Shown piece by piece: positions 36,327 to 46,185 of a stretch of DNA of 64,000 bases. Each line of letters opens with the position of its first letter. Positions within the stretch are counted from its first letter, which is position 1. The notes beneath the pieces were generated by a model. The model was not told where the DNA came from and ran no database searches. It saw only the letters and a program-made list of their open reading frames with translations. Both the position numbers and the translations under genes were made by a program. Where the stretch lies: contig NZ_PPPD01000001.1 of assembly GCF_002901445.1 (NCBI RefSeq), positions 1,976,001-2,040,000 on the forward strand, written 5' to 3'. The DNA comes from Deinococcus koreensis (GTDB lineage: Bacteria; Deinococcota; Deinococci; Deinococcales; Deinococcaceae).

Positions 36327-37061
36327 ATGATTCGTCTCGCCATCCTCGCGGACCTGCACGCCAATCTGGCGGCAACGCTCGCGGTTCACGCGGACGCCCG
36401 GCGGCGCGGAGTGGACGACCTGTGGGTGCTGGGCGATCTGGTCGGCAAAGGCCCGCGCCCGAAAGAGGTGCTGGAGTGGACTCAGGCCCACGCCTCGCAC
36501 GTGATCCAGGGCAACTGGGACGCACGGGTGGCCGGCGCCACCAATCGCCCGCAGGATCTCTGGCCGCGCAGCAAACTGAGCCCGGCCCAGCTGAGTTACC
36601 TGGGCGCGCTGCCCTACGGCATCGAGGAGCAGTTCTCCGGCGCGTGGTGGCGCTTCGTGCACGCCAGTTCGCGCGGGCTCTTCCACCGCCTGTATCCACA
36701 CTCCAGTCTGGCCGACCAGATCAGCGCCTTCGAGCCCAGCCCCGCCTACGGCCTGACCCAGCACGCCGACGCCCTGGTCTACGCCGACATGCACGAGGCG
36801 CTGCTGCTGGATGTCGAGGGCCGGCCGCTGATCAACTGCGGCTCCGTGGGCAACCCGCTCGATTCCACGCTGCCCTGCTACCTGATCCTGGAATTCGACC
36901 CCCACAGCCCCAGTCACTCGGCCACCTTCGTGCGCCTGACCTACGACCGCGACGAGGAAATCAGCGCCGCCGAGAACAGTGGGATGCCCTTTATCAAGGA
37001 ATACGTGACCGAGTTGTTAACCGGCGCGTTTCAGAAGAGAAGGGCTCGGACGGGGGAATAG
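36327..37061 (+). CDS. metallophosphoesterase family protein
   Basis: 244 residues of the calcineurin-like fold (YfcE/MJ0936-related): RLAILADLHANLAATLAVHA (D-x-H), LWVLGDLVGKGPRP (GDxxxxG), HVIQGNWDARV in place of the usual GNH-E, and NCGSVGNPLD with the metal-binding loop. Cleaves phosphodiesters or phosphomonoesters; substrate unknown. TACACT ends seven bases before the ATG (leaderless). Confidence 0.88.
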   Translation: MIRLAILADLHANLAATLAVHADARRRGVDDLWVLGDLVGKGPRPKEVLEWTQAHASHVIQGNWDARVAGATNRPQDLWPRSKLSPAQLSYLGALPYGIEEQFSGAWWRFVHASSRGLFHRLYPHSSLADQISAFEPSPAYGLTQHADALVYADMHEALLLDVEGRPLINCGSVGNPLDSTLPCYLILEFDPHSPSHSATFVRLTYDRDEEISAAENSGMPFIKEYVTELLTGAFQKRRARTGE

Positions 37062-37070
37062 GGAGGGGTG

Positions 37071-37230
37071 TTCGGTGGCGCGGAAGGTGACCCCTCTGCT
37101 TCGCAGCTCTACGAGTCCGGCGCTCCGCGCCACCTCCCCTTAGAAGGGAGGCGAGGAAAGGCCCAACAGCACGCTCTTCTTGGCTCCCCTTGAGGGGAGC
37201 TGGCTGCGAAGCAGACTGAGGGGTTTACGC
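37071..37230. repeat. palindromic repeat family, uninterrupted copy
   Basis: Left end CTGCTTCGCAGCTCTACGAG and right end GCTGCGAAGCAGACTGAG are inverted relative to each other; the centre holds CTCCCCTTAGAAGGGAGG and CTCCCCTTGAGGGGAG hairpins. Same element as 14283-14620 minus its insertion. Confidence 0.75.
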
Positions 37231-37278
37231 GGGCGACTCGTCAAGAGCAAAGCCTCCACCTGTGTGGTGGCCTCACCC

Positions 37279-38073
<795 letters not shown>

Positions 38074-38175
38074 GGGAGGCATTCTCGCACTCTCGGATGA
38101 AGCCTGCTGGGAGGGTCTGAGACCGGTTCCGAATGACTTCTGTTCTGTTTTCGGGATCAATCAGGGACGAAGGGA

Positions 38176-38340
38176 CCCGCAGAGCTGCGCAGCAGAGAAG
38201 GAAAAGCGGCGGACTGAAGCGGTATGGACTCGCAGAGCGCCGCAAGCGAGGAGCATCCGGTGCTTTCCTGGTGGGGGCGCAATGGAGCGGAAGCCGTATG
38301 GCGTGTCATGCTGGAACCCATCCTTCTCCGCCATCTTCCC
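38176..38340. repeat. modular repeat upstream of the ChbG-type gene
   Basis: Contains GCAGAGCTGCGCAGCAGAGA, GGACTCGCAGAGCGCCGCAA and AGCATCCGGTGCTTTCCTGG, words shared with 33830-33905, 42534-42590 and 50802-50825. It is open in the frame of the next gene, but the encoded peptide is repeat-derived. Confidence 0.65.
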
Positions 38341-38358
38341 GTCGCCCCTGGAGGTTCG

Positions 38359-39279
38359 ATGCGGCCCAATCCGCTCCTGACTGATCTCGGCTTTTCCCCC
38401 TCCGACCGCGTGGTGATCTTCCACGCCGACGACATCGGCATGTGTGAGGCCACGGTGGGCGCCTACGCCGACCTGCTGGACGCCGGCACACTGTCTTCCG
38501 CCGCGCTGATGGTGCCCTGCGTGGCCGCCGCCGAGGGGGCCGCCGTGGCCCGCGCACACCCGAATGCCGACCTGGGCGTCCACCTGACCATCACCAGCGA
38601 GTGGGCGGAGTTCCGCTGGGGGCCGGTGTCCAGCCGCGACCGGGCGGGGGGCCTGTTGGACGCCGAGGGGTTTTTTCCGCGCGGCACGGCGGAGATTCAG
38701 GCCAGCGGCCGCCCGGAGGCGGTGCGCCGGGAACTGGCCGCGCAGGTCGACCGGGCGCGGGCCTGGGGCGTGGACATCACCCACATGGACTCGCACATGG
38801 GCGCACTGGCCCACCCGAAGTTCCTGCCCGGCGTGATGGCCCTCTCCAGGCAGGAAGGTGTGCCCGCCATGTACCCGCGCCACGGTATCCGGGGCTGGCG
38901 GGCCCAGGGCTTCGACCTGGCGGGCGCGGCGGTGGCCTGGCAGTACGGCCGCGCCCTGGAGCGGCGGCGGTTTCCGCTGGTCGATCACCTGTACATGCTG
39001 CCGCTACACGAGGGCGGCGACCATCTGGAGGTGACCCGCCGGGCGCTGCGGGAGCTGCCGCCGGGGATCACGCATTTCATCCTGCACCCGGCGCAGGACA
39101 CGCCCGAACTGCGCGCCATCGCCCCGGACTGGCCGGGCCGCGTGGCGAACTACGAGGCCTTCCGCGACCCGCGGATGAAAGACGTGATCGCCCAGAGCGG
39201 CGTGCAGGTCATGGGCTACCGGCCGCTGCGCGACTGGATGCGGGCGAACCGTCCGGCCAGGCCTGCGGCCGCGTCGTGA
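38359..39279 (+). CDS. ChbG/HpnK family carbohydrate deacetylase
   Basis: 306 residues of the YdjC fold. VVIFHADDIGMCEATVGAYA supplies the metal-binding Asp-Asp, LGVHLTITSEW a His, and GVDITHMDSHMGALAHPKFL the His-x-x-Ser-His cluster; HFILHPAQDTPELR closes the fold. Related enzymes deacetylate chito-oligosaccharides or hopanoid glucosamine. Start at 38359 with GGAGG four bases upstream; the longer frame begins inside a repeat. Its stop overlaps the GTG of the symporter gene, implying uptake and deacetylation of the same sugar. Confidence 0.88.
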   Translation: MRPNPLLTDLGFSPSDRVVIFHADDIGMCEATVGAYADLLDAGTLSSAALMVPCVAAAEGAAVARAHPNADLGVHLTITSEWAEFRWGPVSSRDRAGGLLDAEGFFPRGTAEIQASGRPEAVRRELAAQVDRARAWGVDITHMDSHMGALAHPKFLPGVMALSRQEGVPAMYPRHGIRGWRAQGFDLAGAAVAWQYGRALERRRFPLVDHLYMLPLHEGGDHLEVTRRALRELPPGITHFILHPAQDTPELRAIAPDWPGRVANYEAFRDPRMKDVIAQSGVQVMGYRPLRDWMRANRPARPAAAS

Positions 39280-40628
39280 GCGCGCTGTCCGGGCCCGTGC
39301 CCGACACCACCCCGCGCCAGCGCTGGCTGTACGCGCTGATCAACCTGGGGCTGACCATCCCCGCGCAGGCCGGCAGTTTCCTGCTGCTGTACTACGTGGA
39401 CGTGCAGAAGCTGCCGCCGAGCTGGGCCGCCACGACCATGAGCCTGTTCGCGGTCTACAACGCGGTGAACAACCCCATCATCGGCTTCCTGTCGGACCGC
39501 ACGCGCAGCCGCTGGGGACGGCGGATTCCGTACCTGCGCTTCGGGGCGCTGCCCACCCTGGTCTTCTTCGCGCTGCTGTTCTTCGCGCCGGTCAGCGGGG
39601 CGCAGAACCCGGGCGCCCTGCTGGCCTATTTCGTGGTCATGTGGGTGCTCTGGGAGAGTTTCGGCACGGCGGCGGGCACCGGCTACCTGGCGCTGCTGCC
39701 CGAGATGTTCCGCACCTACGCCGAGCGCACCGACGTGGCCTGGCGCATGAATCTGGTGCAGGTGCTGGGCCTGCTGATCGGGCTGGCCCTGCCGCCCGTG
39801 CTCGCCGCACAGATCGGCTGGGGGCCGATGGCGGCGGTGTTCGCGGGGGTGGCGGCGCTCGCCATCTACAGCGGGCTGCGCGGGGTCTTCGAGCGCCCGG
39901 GCTCGCAGGAGGTCGCCGGGCTCGCCTTCGGGCCGGCGGTGCGCGCCACCTTCGGCAACCCCAGCTTCCTGAGCGTGGTGGTCGCCCAGACCATGCGCTT
40001 CGTGACCACCGGGACGCTCGCCACCGGCATGGGGTTTTACGTCAAGTACAGCCTGGGCGAGCCGGGCGGCACGGTGACCACCCTGCTGCTGGCGACCGCC
40101 TTCGTCGTGGCGGGCCTGAGCCTGTGGCCCTGGCGGCACTTCGTCGCCCGCCGCTTCGGCGCCCGCACCACCCTGATGATCGCCTACGGCCTGACCGCCC
40201 TCGCGGTGGTGCCGCTGGCCTTCGTGCGGGATGTGCCCGGCGCCCTGGCGACCACCGTGGGCTTCGGCGTGGCCCTCGCCGGCCTGATCCTGATGGGCGA
40301 CGTGATCATGGGCGACGTGATCGACGAGGACGAGATGATCACCGGGCAGCGCCGCGAGGGCATGTACTACGGCATGAGCGGCTTCCTGACCACGCTGAGC
40401 GCGGCCATCACGTCCACCGTCTTCGGCCTGGTCACGGCCCGCTCGGGCTACGACCCGACCCTGAGCGTGCAGCCGGGGGGCGTGGCCGAGGGGTTCCGGC
40501 TGTTCATGACCGCCCCCGCCATCGTGGGGGCTCTGCTGGCGCTGGCGGCGCTGGCGTTCTACCCGCTGCACGGCGAGCGGCTCGCGGCGGTGCGGCGCAC
40601 GCTGGCCGCCCGGCAGGTGTCCCGCTGA
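39276..40628 (+). CDS. MFS / GPH-type sugar:cation symporter
   Basis: 450 residues with about 12 helices. NAVNNPIIGFLSDRTRSRWG followed by RRIPYLRFGALP is the GPH (glycoside-pentoside-hexuronide) signature; IMGDVIDEDEMITGQRREGM contains the second conserved acidic loop. Imports a glycoside with a cation. GTG start overlaps the deacetylase stop (GTGA), so one transcript. Confidence 0.9.
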   Translation: MSALSGPVPDTTPRQRWLYALINLGLTIPAQAGSFLLLYYVDVQKLPPSWAATTMSLFAVYNAVNNPIIGFLSDRTRSRWGRRIPYLRFGALPTLVFFALLFFAPVSGAQNPGALLAYFVVMWVLWESFGTAAGTGYLALLPEMFRTYAERTDVAWRMNLVQVLGLLIGLALPPVLAAQIGWGPMAAVFAGVAALAIYSGLRGVFERPGSQEVAGLAFGPAVRATFGNPSFLSVVVAQTMRFVTTGTLATGMGFYVKYSLGEPGGTVTTLLLATAFVVAGLSLWPWRHFVARRFGARTTLMIAYGLTALAVVPLAFVRDVPGALATTVGFGVALAGLILMGDVIMGDVIDEDEMITGQRREGMYYGMSGFLTTLSAAITSTVFGLVTARSGYDPTLSVQPGGVAEGFRLFMTAPAIVGALLALAALAFYPLHGERLAAVRRTLAARQVSR

Positions 40629-40666
40629 GGCCGGTTGTCCCCCGCCCCAGGCGCTAGCCTGCCGCC

Positions 40667-41389
40667 ATGAGTGCGCCGACCCAGTCTCCGCAGGAGTTCC
40701 CCACCTACCACCTGCGCGACTTCCTGCCGGCCTTCGCCCTGGGCTGGGGGCTGGGCGCGGCGCTGACCTTTGTTGTCCGGGCGGTGGGGGGCGCGCTGCT
40801 CCTCGATGCCTGCCGGGGCCATACCCTGCTGGCCCTGCTGCTGCCGCTGCTGCTGGGGCCGGGTGGGCTGGCCTTCACGGCCGCGAACTGGCGGCGGCCC
40901 CGCCGGGCGGCGCTGGGGCTGGGGCTGGTGGTGGCGTCCCTGCTGCCGGCCCTCTACGTGGGCGCCCGCGATATCGCGTCACTGCGCGGCCAGGGCTGCG
41001 CGGGCGGGTACATCGTGTTCACGCAGGGCGGCTCGCCGGTGAGCAGCCTGAGGATCGCGGTGGGCGAGACCCGCGAACTCACCGGGCGGATCGGGGGCTA
41101 TACCACGGACACCCATCCCGGCCTGTTCACCCTGCAGGCCCAGAGCAGCGCGCCGGGGGTGCAGGTCAGCGTGCCGGCCGCCCCCGTGCGGGTCGGTCAG
41201 GTCTTCCCGGTGCGCGTGAGCGTGCGCCCCGGAACGGGGGTCAACACCTACACGGCCGGCGTGCAGGCGACCAGCAGCGGGCCGAAGGAGGGCGGGCCAG
41301 ACGAGGGAGAATCAGGCGAGGGCGGATCAGGCAAGCCCGTCACGGCCACCTCCAGCCTGGAACTCAGCGTCCGGCCCGCCGCTCCGTAA
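40667..41389 (+). CDS. membrane protein with extracytoplasmic beta-rich domain
   Basis: 240 residues. Three helices in the first 115 residues (FALGWGLGAALTFVVRAVGG, LLALLLPLLLGPGGLAF, GLGLVVASLLPALYVGA), then a beta-rich outside domain with SLRIAVGETRELTGRIGGYT and PVRVSVRPGTGVNTYTAGV, and a Gly/Glu-rich tail. TAGCCT ends six bases before the ATG (leaderless). No family recognised. Confidence 0.7.
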   Translation: MSAPTQSPQEFPTYHLRDFLPAFALGWGLGAALTFVVRAVGGALLLDACRGHTLLALLLPLLLGPGGLAFTAANWRRPRRAALGLGLVVASLLPALYVGARDIASLRGQGCAGGYIVFTQGGSPVSSLRIAVGETRELTGRIGGYTTDTHPGLFTLQAQSSAPGVQVSVPAAPVRVGQVFPVRVSVRPGTGVNTYTAGVQATSSGPKEGGPDEGESGEGGSGKPVTATSSLELSVRPAAP

Positions 41390-41416
41390 ACCCGGGCTCG
41401 CCGGGGGAGCCGTGGC

Positions 41417-41629
41417 TCAGTCCACGCTCTCGGCGTCGGCGAGTTCCTTGACCTTGCCGGGGGCCAGCAGCACCATCACGGGGAGGCACAGGACGAACAG
41501 GGCCGCCAGTGCCCTGTGCAGCGGCCGTGCTGCCGAGCGCTTCGGGGTGGGCGTTCCCTCGGCGGGCTGGGGGAGGGCCCCAGCCGGAGACGCCGATCTG
41601 CCCAGCTGCCCGTTCATACGCGGCAGCAT
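41417..41629 (-). CDS. small single-span membrane protein
   Basis: 70 residues: Pro/Ser/Ala-rich N-terminus then RALAALFVLCLPVMVLLAPG and a charged tail. GAGG lies nine bases before the ATG at 41629; ATG at 41617 is an alternative. Function unknown. Convergent with the preceding gene. Confidence 0.45.
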   Translation of the reverse strand: MLPRMNGQLGRSASPAGALPQPAEGTPTPKRSAARPLHRALAALFVLCLPVMVLLAPGKVKELADAESVD

Positions 41630-41803
41630 GACCGCCGGCCTCTTACGATTTTCGTACAGCCCGGGACACCGGCCATGACGCCGGGCTGTGGTTCTCTCCC
41701 GCCTCCCCGGAAGTCGGCGGGCCGCCCCTTCCAGACCGCGTGTTTGCCGGGGAACTGTGGAGCGCACTGGTGTGGCAGGGCCCAGGACTGTTAGGCTGCC
41801 CAC

Positions 41804-42460
41804 GTGCCGGAGATGGCCGAAGTCCTCACCACCATGACCCGAACGTTCCTGACCATGCTGGTGGTCATGGATCCGGTCGGGCTGGCGCCCATCTTTATCG
41901 GCCTGGCGGGCAACCGTCCGGCCTTCGAGCGGCGGCGGGTGGCCCTCAAGGCCTCGCTGGTGGCGGGCGCCATCATCCTGGCCTTCGGGCTGGGGGGGCG
42001 GGCGCTGCTGGAACACCTGGGCATCAGCCTCAGTTCCTTCCGGGTGGCCGGCGGCATCCTGCTGTTCCTGATCGCGCTGGACATGGTGTTCGCCCGCCAC
42101 AGCGGCAGCCGCGAGTCTCCGGAGGAGGAGCGCGAGGCGCAGGATCGGCAGGACATCTCGGTGTTTCCGCTCGCCATTCCCCTGATCGCCGGCCCCGGCA
42201 CCCTGGCGAGCATCATGATCCTGGCGAGCGCCGCGCACGGCAGCCCCCTGCTGCTGGGCACGGTCTTTCTGGTCACAGCCTTCGTGCTGCTGCTGTGCTA
42301 TCTGGCGCTGCGGCTCTCCGGGCAGATTTCACGTGTGATCGGCGTGACCGGCGTGCACGTGGTCACCCGGGTGCTGGGGGTGCTGCTGGGCGCCCTGGCC
42401 GTCCAGTACGTGGCCGATGGCGTGCTGGAGCTGCTGCGCGGCGGCCTCAAGACCGGCTGA
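41804..42460 (+). CDS. MarC family membrane protein
   Basis: 218 residues with six helices. [20 protein letters not shown] is the MarC N-terminal signature; [20 protein letters not shown] the second conserved half; [20 protein letters not shown] the third. A charged loop ([18 protein letters not shown]) separates the halves. MarC proteins are not clearly drug pumps; transport role unproven. GTG start six bases after TAGGCT (leaderless); ATG at 41813 is an alternative. Confidence 0.88.
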   Translation: MPEMAEVLTTMTRTFLTMLVVMDPVGLAPIFIGLAGNRPAFERRRVALKASLVAGAIILAFGLGGRALLEHLGISLSSFRVAGGILLFLIALDMVFARHSGSRESPEEEREAQDRQDISVFPLAIPLIAGPGTLASIMILASAAHGSPLLLGTVFLVTAFVLLLCYLALRLSGQISRVIGVTGVHVVTRVLGVLLGALAVQYVADGVLELLRGGLKTG

Positions 42461-42524
42461 GCCGGCTGATACCAATTGCGGCCCAGGGCCCGACCAGAGG
42501 GAGGAGCAAAAAGGACGTGCTGTG

Positions 42525-42595
42525 CGGTATGGAGGAACATCCGGTGCTGTCCTGGTGGGAGCGGAATGGAGCGCAGTGCGTATGACCGGGCAGGC
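42525..42595. repeat. modular repeat, short copy
   Basis: AACATCCGGTGCTGTCCTGG followed by TGGGAGCGGAATGGAGCGCA matches 38252-38295 almost exactly and, more weakly, 33891-33920. Confidence 0.65.
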
Positions 42596-42689
42596 GGGGC
42601 CTCTAGGCCAGAACGATGAGCGCTCCAGGAGGGCTGCTAAGCGTCCCGGCGCAACATTCGCCTGACGGCGCCGGGTTAGAATGCCGGGC

Positions 42690-43250
42690 ATGATCTCCAG
42701 AAAGGACATGCCCAGAGAGGAGGAAGTGCGAATACCACGGGTCGCGGCGGATCTCAATGCGCCGCGCGTGCTGGTACTCAACGCGTCCTACGAACCGCTC
42801 CATGTGACCAGCGCCAAGCGCGCCATCACATTGCTGCAGTACGGTGTGGCCGAGGTTCTGGAGAGCAGCCGTGACATCGTGCGTTCGCCCAGCACGGTGC
42901 TCAAGGTACCCAGCGTGATCCGGCTGCGCAAATACGTGCGCCGGCCACGCGTCCATCCGGTGCCCTTCAACCGGCGCAACGTCCTGCGGCGGGACACCTT
43001 CGCCTGCCAGTACTGCGGCAGCGCCGAGGAACTCACCATGGATCACGTGCTGCCCCGCTCGCGGGGGGGCCGGCACAACTGGGAGAACGTGGTCACCGCG
43101 TGCAGACCGTGCAACCAGCACAAGGGGAGCCGCACCCCTGACGAGGCCGGGATGCCGCTGCGCACCCGGCCTCGCGCTCCGACGTTCGGGGTCTACGCGC
43201 ACGGCCAGTTCGCCCACTGGCAGCCCGAATGGGCCCAGTACATCCGCTGA
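42690..43250 (+). CDS. HNH endonuclease
   Basis: 186 residues. RDTFACQYCGSAEELTMDHV and LPRSRGGRHNWENVVTACRP and CNQHKG give the HNH metal finger with CxxC pairs (CQYC, CRPC). The N-terminal 90 residues (VLVLNASYEPLHVTSAKRAI) are the usual domain of the Deinococcus/actinobacterial HNH type, of unknown substrate. TAGAAT ends seven bases before the ATG at 42690 (leaderless), so the ATG at 42681 that overlaps the -10 box is rejected. Confidence 0.85.
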   Translation: MISRKDMPREEEVRIPRVAADLNAPRVLVLNASYEPLHVTSAKRAITLLQYGVAEVLESSRDIVRSPSTVLKVPSVIRLRKYVRRPRVHPVPFNRRNVLRRDTFACQYCGSAEELTMDHVLPRSRGGRHNWENVVTACRPCNQHKGSRTPDEAGMPLRTRPRAPTFGVYAHGQFAHWQPEWAQYIR

Positions 43251-43488
43251 GCACACGCGGCGCGGCGTCTGAACCACGGGGCAGGATTTACACGAAAGGG
43301 GGGAGCTCAAGGCGCTAAAGGGCGAGGTGGCAGCCATGGGGCTCCACCTCGCTCTTCTGACTGGTTGCTCGGGACTCCGCCGCAGATACGCCCCGTCCGG
43401 CCGCCGTTCGGAGGATGGGCTGGATTCGCCGGGCAGGCCGACCCTCACCAGCACCCCGCTGGCCTACACGACGGAAACTCAGAAACGC

Positions 43489-43514
43489 AGGGCCGCCCAT
43501 TTCAGAGCGGCCCT
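43489..43514 (-). terminator. terminator hairpin after the duplicated-domain gene
   Basis: AGGGCCGC (43489-43496) and GCGGCCCT (43507-43514), 10-base loop, 8-bp stem, followed on the minus strand by GCGTTTCTG. Confidence 0.55.
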
Positions 43515-43540
43515 CGGCTGAGTCGGGAGTCCGGTGTGGC

Positions 43541-44473
43541 TCAGCGGTCGACGCTGTAGTCCCAGGTCAGGGCCTGGCCGGTGGAGCCCTTGGCGAACAT
43601 CTGCGTGAAGGGCGTGGCGCTCAGGCGGTGGTTGCCGGGCGAGAAGCGGTCGGCGGGGCAGGGCAGGAAATCACCCTTCTTGCCGCTCTTGTCCTTGGTG
43701 TCGCCGCACATCGAGTAGGGCGCCTCGTTTTCCACGTAGGTCTGACCGTCACGCACGAAGCGCACGCTCCGCACGTTGCCGCTGGTATTGGCCCGCACGT
43801 TCAGGCGCGGCGGCAGGGCTGAGAGGCGCAGGCGGGCCCCGGCGGGGATGGGATCGAAGCCGGGCACCGGCTGGTTGGTGTCGGCGTTGATCAGGGTGAA
43901 ACTGGTCACGGCGGCGGCCGGGGCGGGGGTCGGCGTGGGGGCCGGTGCCTGGGCGGCGCTGCGAACCACGGTGAAGTTCAGCGAAGCGGCCTGTCCGGCG
44001 GCGCCGCTGCCCTCGGTACCCGCGAAGGGCGTGGCGAGCAGGTTATGCGGGCCGGGGGCAAAGACCGGGGCCGGGCAGGCGTCGTAGTCGCCGCCCCTGT
44101 CCGAGCACAGCGAATAGGGCGCGCCGCCCTCCAGGCGGTAGTTGCCGTTGCCGTCCAGGCCGAACCAGACGCTTTTCACGGCGCCCGAGGTGTTGGCCCG
44201 GATGTTCAGCTTGCCGGGCAGTTTCGTCAGATCCAGGGTCGCGCCGGGCTGGATGGGATCGAAGCCGGGCACCGGCTGGTTGGTATCGGCGTTGATCAGG
44301 GTCAGGCCGGTCACGGCAGCGCCGCCCACCGGGTTCACGACGATGCTCTGCCCCTTGACGCTCTGGGCGGCGGCCAGGGGCAGCAGGGGGGTCAGGCTGG
44401 CCAGGGCGATCAGCGACAGGGCCGGGCGGGTCAGGCGGAGGGCCGGGAAGGTGGAGAGCAGAGACTTGGACAT
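43541..44473 (-). CDS. exported protein with two repeated domains
   Basis: 310 residues. Signal peptide ending PLAAAQS; two homologous halves, each starting with TLINADTNQPVPGFDP, then KLNIRANTSGAVKSV or RLNVRANTSGNVRSV, PYSLCSD or PYSMCGD, and a terminal ATPF segment. Each half holds two conserved Cys, probably a disulphide. The halves are joined by a Pro/Thr/Ala-rich linker (APAPTPTPAPAA). AAGGAG is five bases before the ATG. Looks like an extracellular binding module of the Ig/carbohydrate-binding kind; the LINADTNQPVPGFD motif is known to me from bacterial secreted enzymes. Confidence 0.78.
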   Translation of the reverse strand: MSKSLLSTFPALRLTRPALSLIALASLTPLLPLAAAQSVKGQSIVVNPVGGAAVTGLTLINADTNQPVPGFDPIQPGATLDLTKLPGKLNIRANTSGAVKSVWFGLDGNGNYRLEGGAPYSLCSDRGGDYDACPAPVFAPGPHNLLATPFAGTEGSGAAGQAASLNFTVVRSAAQAPAPTPTPAPAAAVTSFTLINADTNQPVPGFDPIPAGARLRLSALPPRLNVRANTSGNVRSVRFVRDGQTYVENEAPYSMCGDTKDKSGKKGDFLPCPADRFSPGNHRLSATPFTQMFAKGSTGQALTWDYSVDR

Positions 44474-44931
44474 GGAACTCCTTGCGCGGGGGTGGAGAGT
44501 GGTGGGGATCGGCCCGTGGGAGAAACCTGGCCCGGGTGGGGCGTGGGGAGGGGTTACTCCGGAACCTGCCGGGCCGATCCGGGAACCCGCTGGTGCCCTC
44601 TGGTTTAGCGGCCCACGATGACCGCAGGCTGACGGGCATCCACATCTTTCCTTTGGGTTTCCAGGGGAGGGCTGCCCACCCTGGTGGAGCTGAACCGCCC
44701 CCGGAGCAGTGGTCATATGGATCCCCCTTTCATGACCGGGTGGAGCGAGCGAACTTCAGCCAGCAATGAGGACTTGTCGAGCTGCCGAGCAGAAAATGCA
44801 GGCGTCGAACGCTCCTGGTCTGAGGCTGGAATTCGGACGACTGCTCTGATCCGCAGATGACAGGCGGAGAGATCAGAGCGCGCCCCAGGCACCGGACACA
44901 GCCCCTTGCACCACGGCCCTTACACTCAGGC
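44474..44931. other. intergenic region with a repeat end
   Basis: No gene. 44821-44855 (GGAATTCGGACGACTGCTCT-GATCCGC) resembles the right end of the 16495-16614 element (TAATTCGGACAAATGCTCT-AAATCCGC). The remainder is featureless G/C-rich DNA. Confidence 0.5.
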
Positions 44932-45501
44932 ATGAACCGCGAAGAGGCCTACGCCCTGATGCTGGAACACACTCCGTCCGAATCGCTGCGGCGGCACATG
45001 CTGAACGTGGAAGCGGCGATGCGCTGGTACGCCCGCCACTGGCAGGAAGACGAGGAGACCTACGCCGTGACCGGGCTGCTGCACGACTTCGACTACGAAC
45101 GGCATCCCCAGGAGCATCCGGCCTGGGGCGTGCGCTACCTGCGCGAGCACACCGACACCCCGCCCGAGGTGCTGGAGGCGGTCATGGGGCACGCGACCTA
45201 CACCAACACGCCCCGCATCACCCGGCTGGCCCGCACGCTCTTCGCCGTGGACGAGCTGACCGGGCTGGTGCAGGCCGCCGTGCTGGTACGGCCCGACAGG
45301 GACATCCGGCAGCTGGAACTGGGCAGCCTGAAAAAGCGCTTCAGGAATCCGGCCTTCGCGGCCGGCGTCAACCGCGCCGAGGTTCTGCAGGGCGCGGAGG
45401 AACTGGGCGTGGACTTCGAGGTTCATCTGCGGAACGTCCTGGCGGCCATGCAGGAGATGGTGGTCGCCGCCGAGCCCCTGCCGCCGGTGGCGGGAACATA
45501 A
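44932..45501 (+). CDS. HD-domain phosphohydrolase-like protein
   Basis: 189 residues. SLRRHMLNVEAAMRWYARHW, VTGLLHDFDYERHPQE (His-Asp pair) and VMGHATYTNTPRITRLARTL fit a short HD-domain hydrolase of the YfbR-like/predicted nucleotidase kind. TACACT ends five bases before the ATG (leaderless). Followed by the 11-residue-repeat protein gene on the same strand, but a gap of 108 bases with its own RBS separates them. Confidence 0.82.
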   Translation: MNREEAYALMLEHTPSESLRRHMLNVEAAMRWYARHWQEDEETYAVTGLLHDFDYERHPQEHPAWGVRYLREHTDTPPEVLEAVMGHATYTNTPRITRLARTLFAVDELTGLVQAAVLVRPDRDIRQLELGSLKKRFRNPAFAAGVNRAEVLQGAEELGVDFEVHLRNVLAAMQEMVVAAEPLPPVAGT

Positions 45502-45609
45502 GAACAGCCCAGCAACACATAAAGGTCACTTACGGGGAAAGCTCAGAGTTGGGCATGGTGAAGCCCGCACAATGCGTGACGACTGAAGCCCCACCCCCAA
45601 GGAGACCTC

Positions 45610-46113
45610 ATGAACACCAAGAACACCATCCTGACCCTGACCCTTCTGCTCGCCGCCCCCACCGCCCTGGCGACCGCTCCCAGCGCCGGCTACCTGCAGG
45701 TGCAGGCCACGGACGCCACCCCCGGCCAGACTGACGGCGCCGCCGAGAGCGCGGGCGCCGCGGTCGACAACGCAGCTGCCGAGACGGGCGCCGCCGTCGA
45801 GAACGCCGCGGAGGCCACCGGCGCCGCCGTCGACAACGCCGCCGCTGCGACCGGCGCCGCGGTGGAGAACGCCACCGAAGCCACCGGCGAGGCCATCCAG
45901 AACACCGGCGAGGCCGTGAACAACACCGTCGACCCCAACGGTGACGGCGTGGTCGACTCCAACAACGACGGCGTGGCCGACACCCGCCAGTTCCCCTGGG
46001 GCCTGCTGGGCCTGCTGGGCCTCTTCGGCCTGCTGGGTCGCAACCGCCCCGCCACCACCACGTACACCACCACCACCCCCACGGTGGGCACCACGACCAC
46101 CGACCGCCGCTGA
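45610..46113 (+). CDS. exported protein with 11-residue repeats and a C-terminal WG-type sorting segment
   Basis: 167 residues. Signal peptide ends LAAPTALA. Residues 45-100 are tandem 11-mers (TGAAVENAAEA, TGAAVDNAAAA, TGAAVENATEA, TGEAIQNTGEA), strongly helical and reminiscent of LEA group 3 11-mers, which are linked to desiccation tolerance. Then DPNGDGVVDSNNDGVADTRQ resembles a calcium-binding thrombospondin-3-type loop, and PWGLLGLLGLFGLLGRNRP with a Thr-rich tail is the C-terminal WGxxG-type membrane segment. AAGGAG precedes the ATG. Confidence 0.82.
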   Translation: MNTKNTILTLTLLLAAPTALATAPSAGYLQVQATDATPGQTDGAAESAGAAVDNAAAETGAAVENAAEATGAAVDNAAAATGAAVENATEATGEAIQNTGEAVNNTVDPNGDGVVDSNNDGVADTRQFPWGLLGLLGLFGLLGRNRPATTTYTTTTPTVGTTTTDRR

Positions 46114-46137
46114 TCGCGAGAGCAGGCGAAACCCAGA

Positions 46138-46176
46138 AGAGCCAGCCCCCACCGAACTGTGGTGGGGGCTGGCTCT
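46138..46176. terminator. strong bidirectional terminator
   Basis: AGAGCCAGCCCCCACC pairs perfectly with GGTGGGGGCTGGCTCT around GAACTGT, 16-bp stem, then TTTGT. Serves the convergent genes on both sides. Confidence 0.85.
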
Positions 46177-46185
46177 TTGTGGCTT

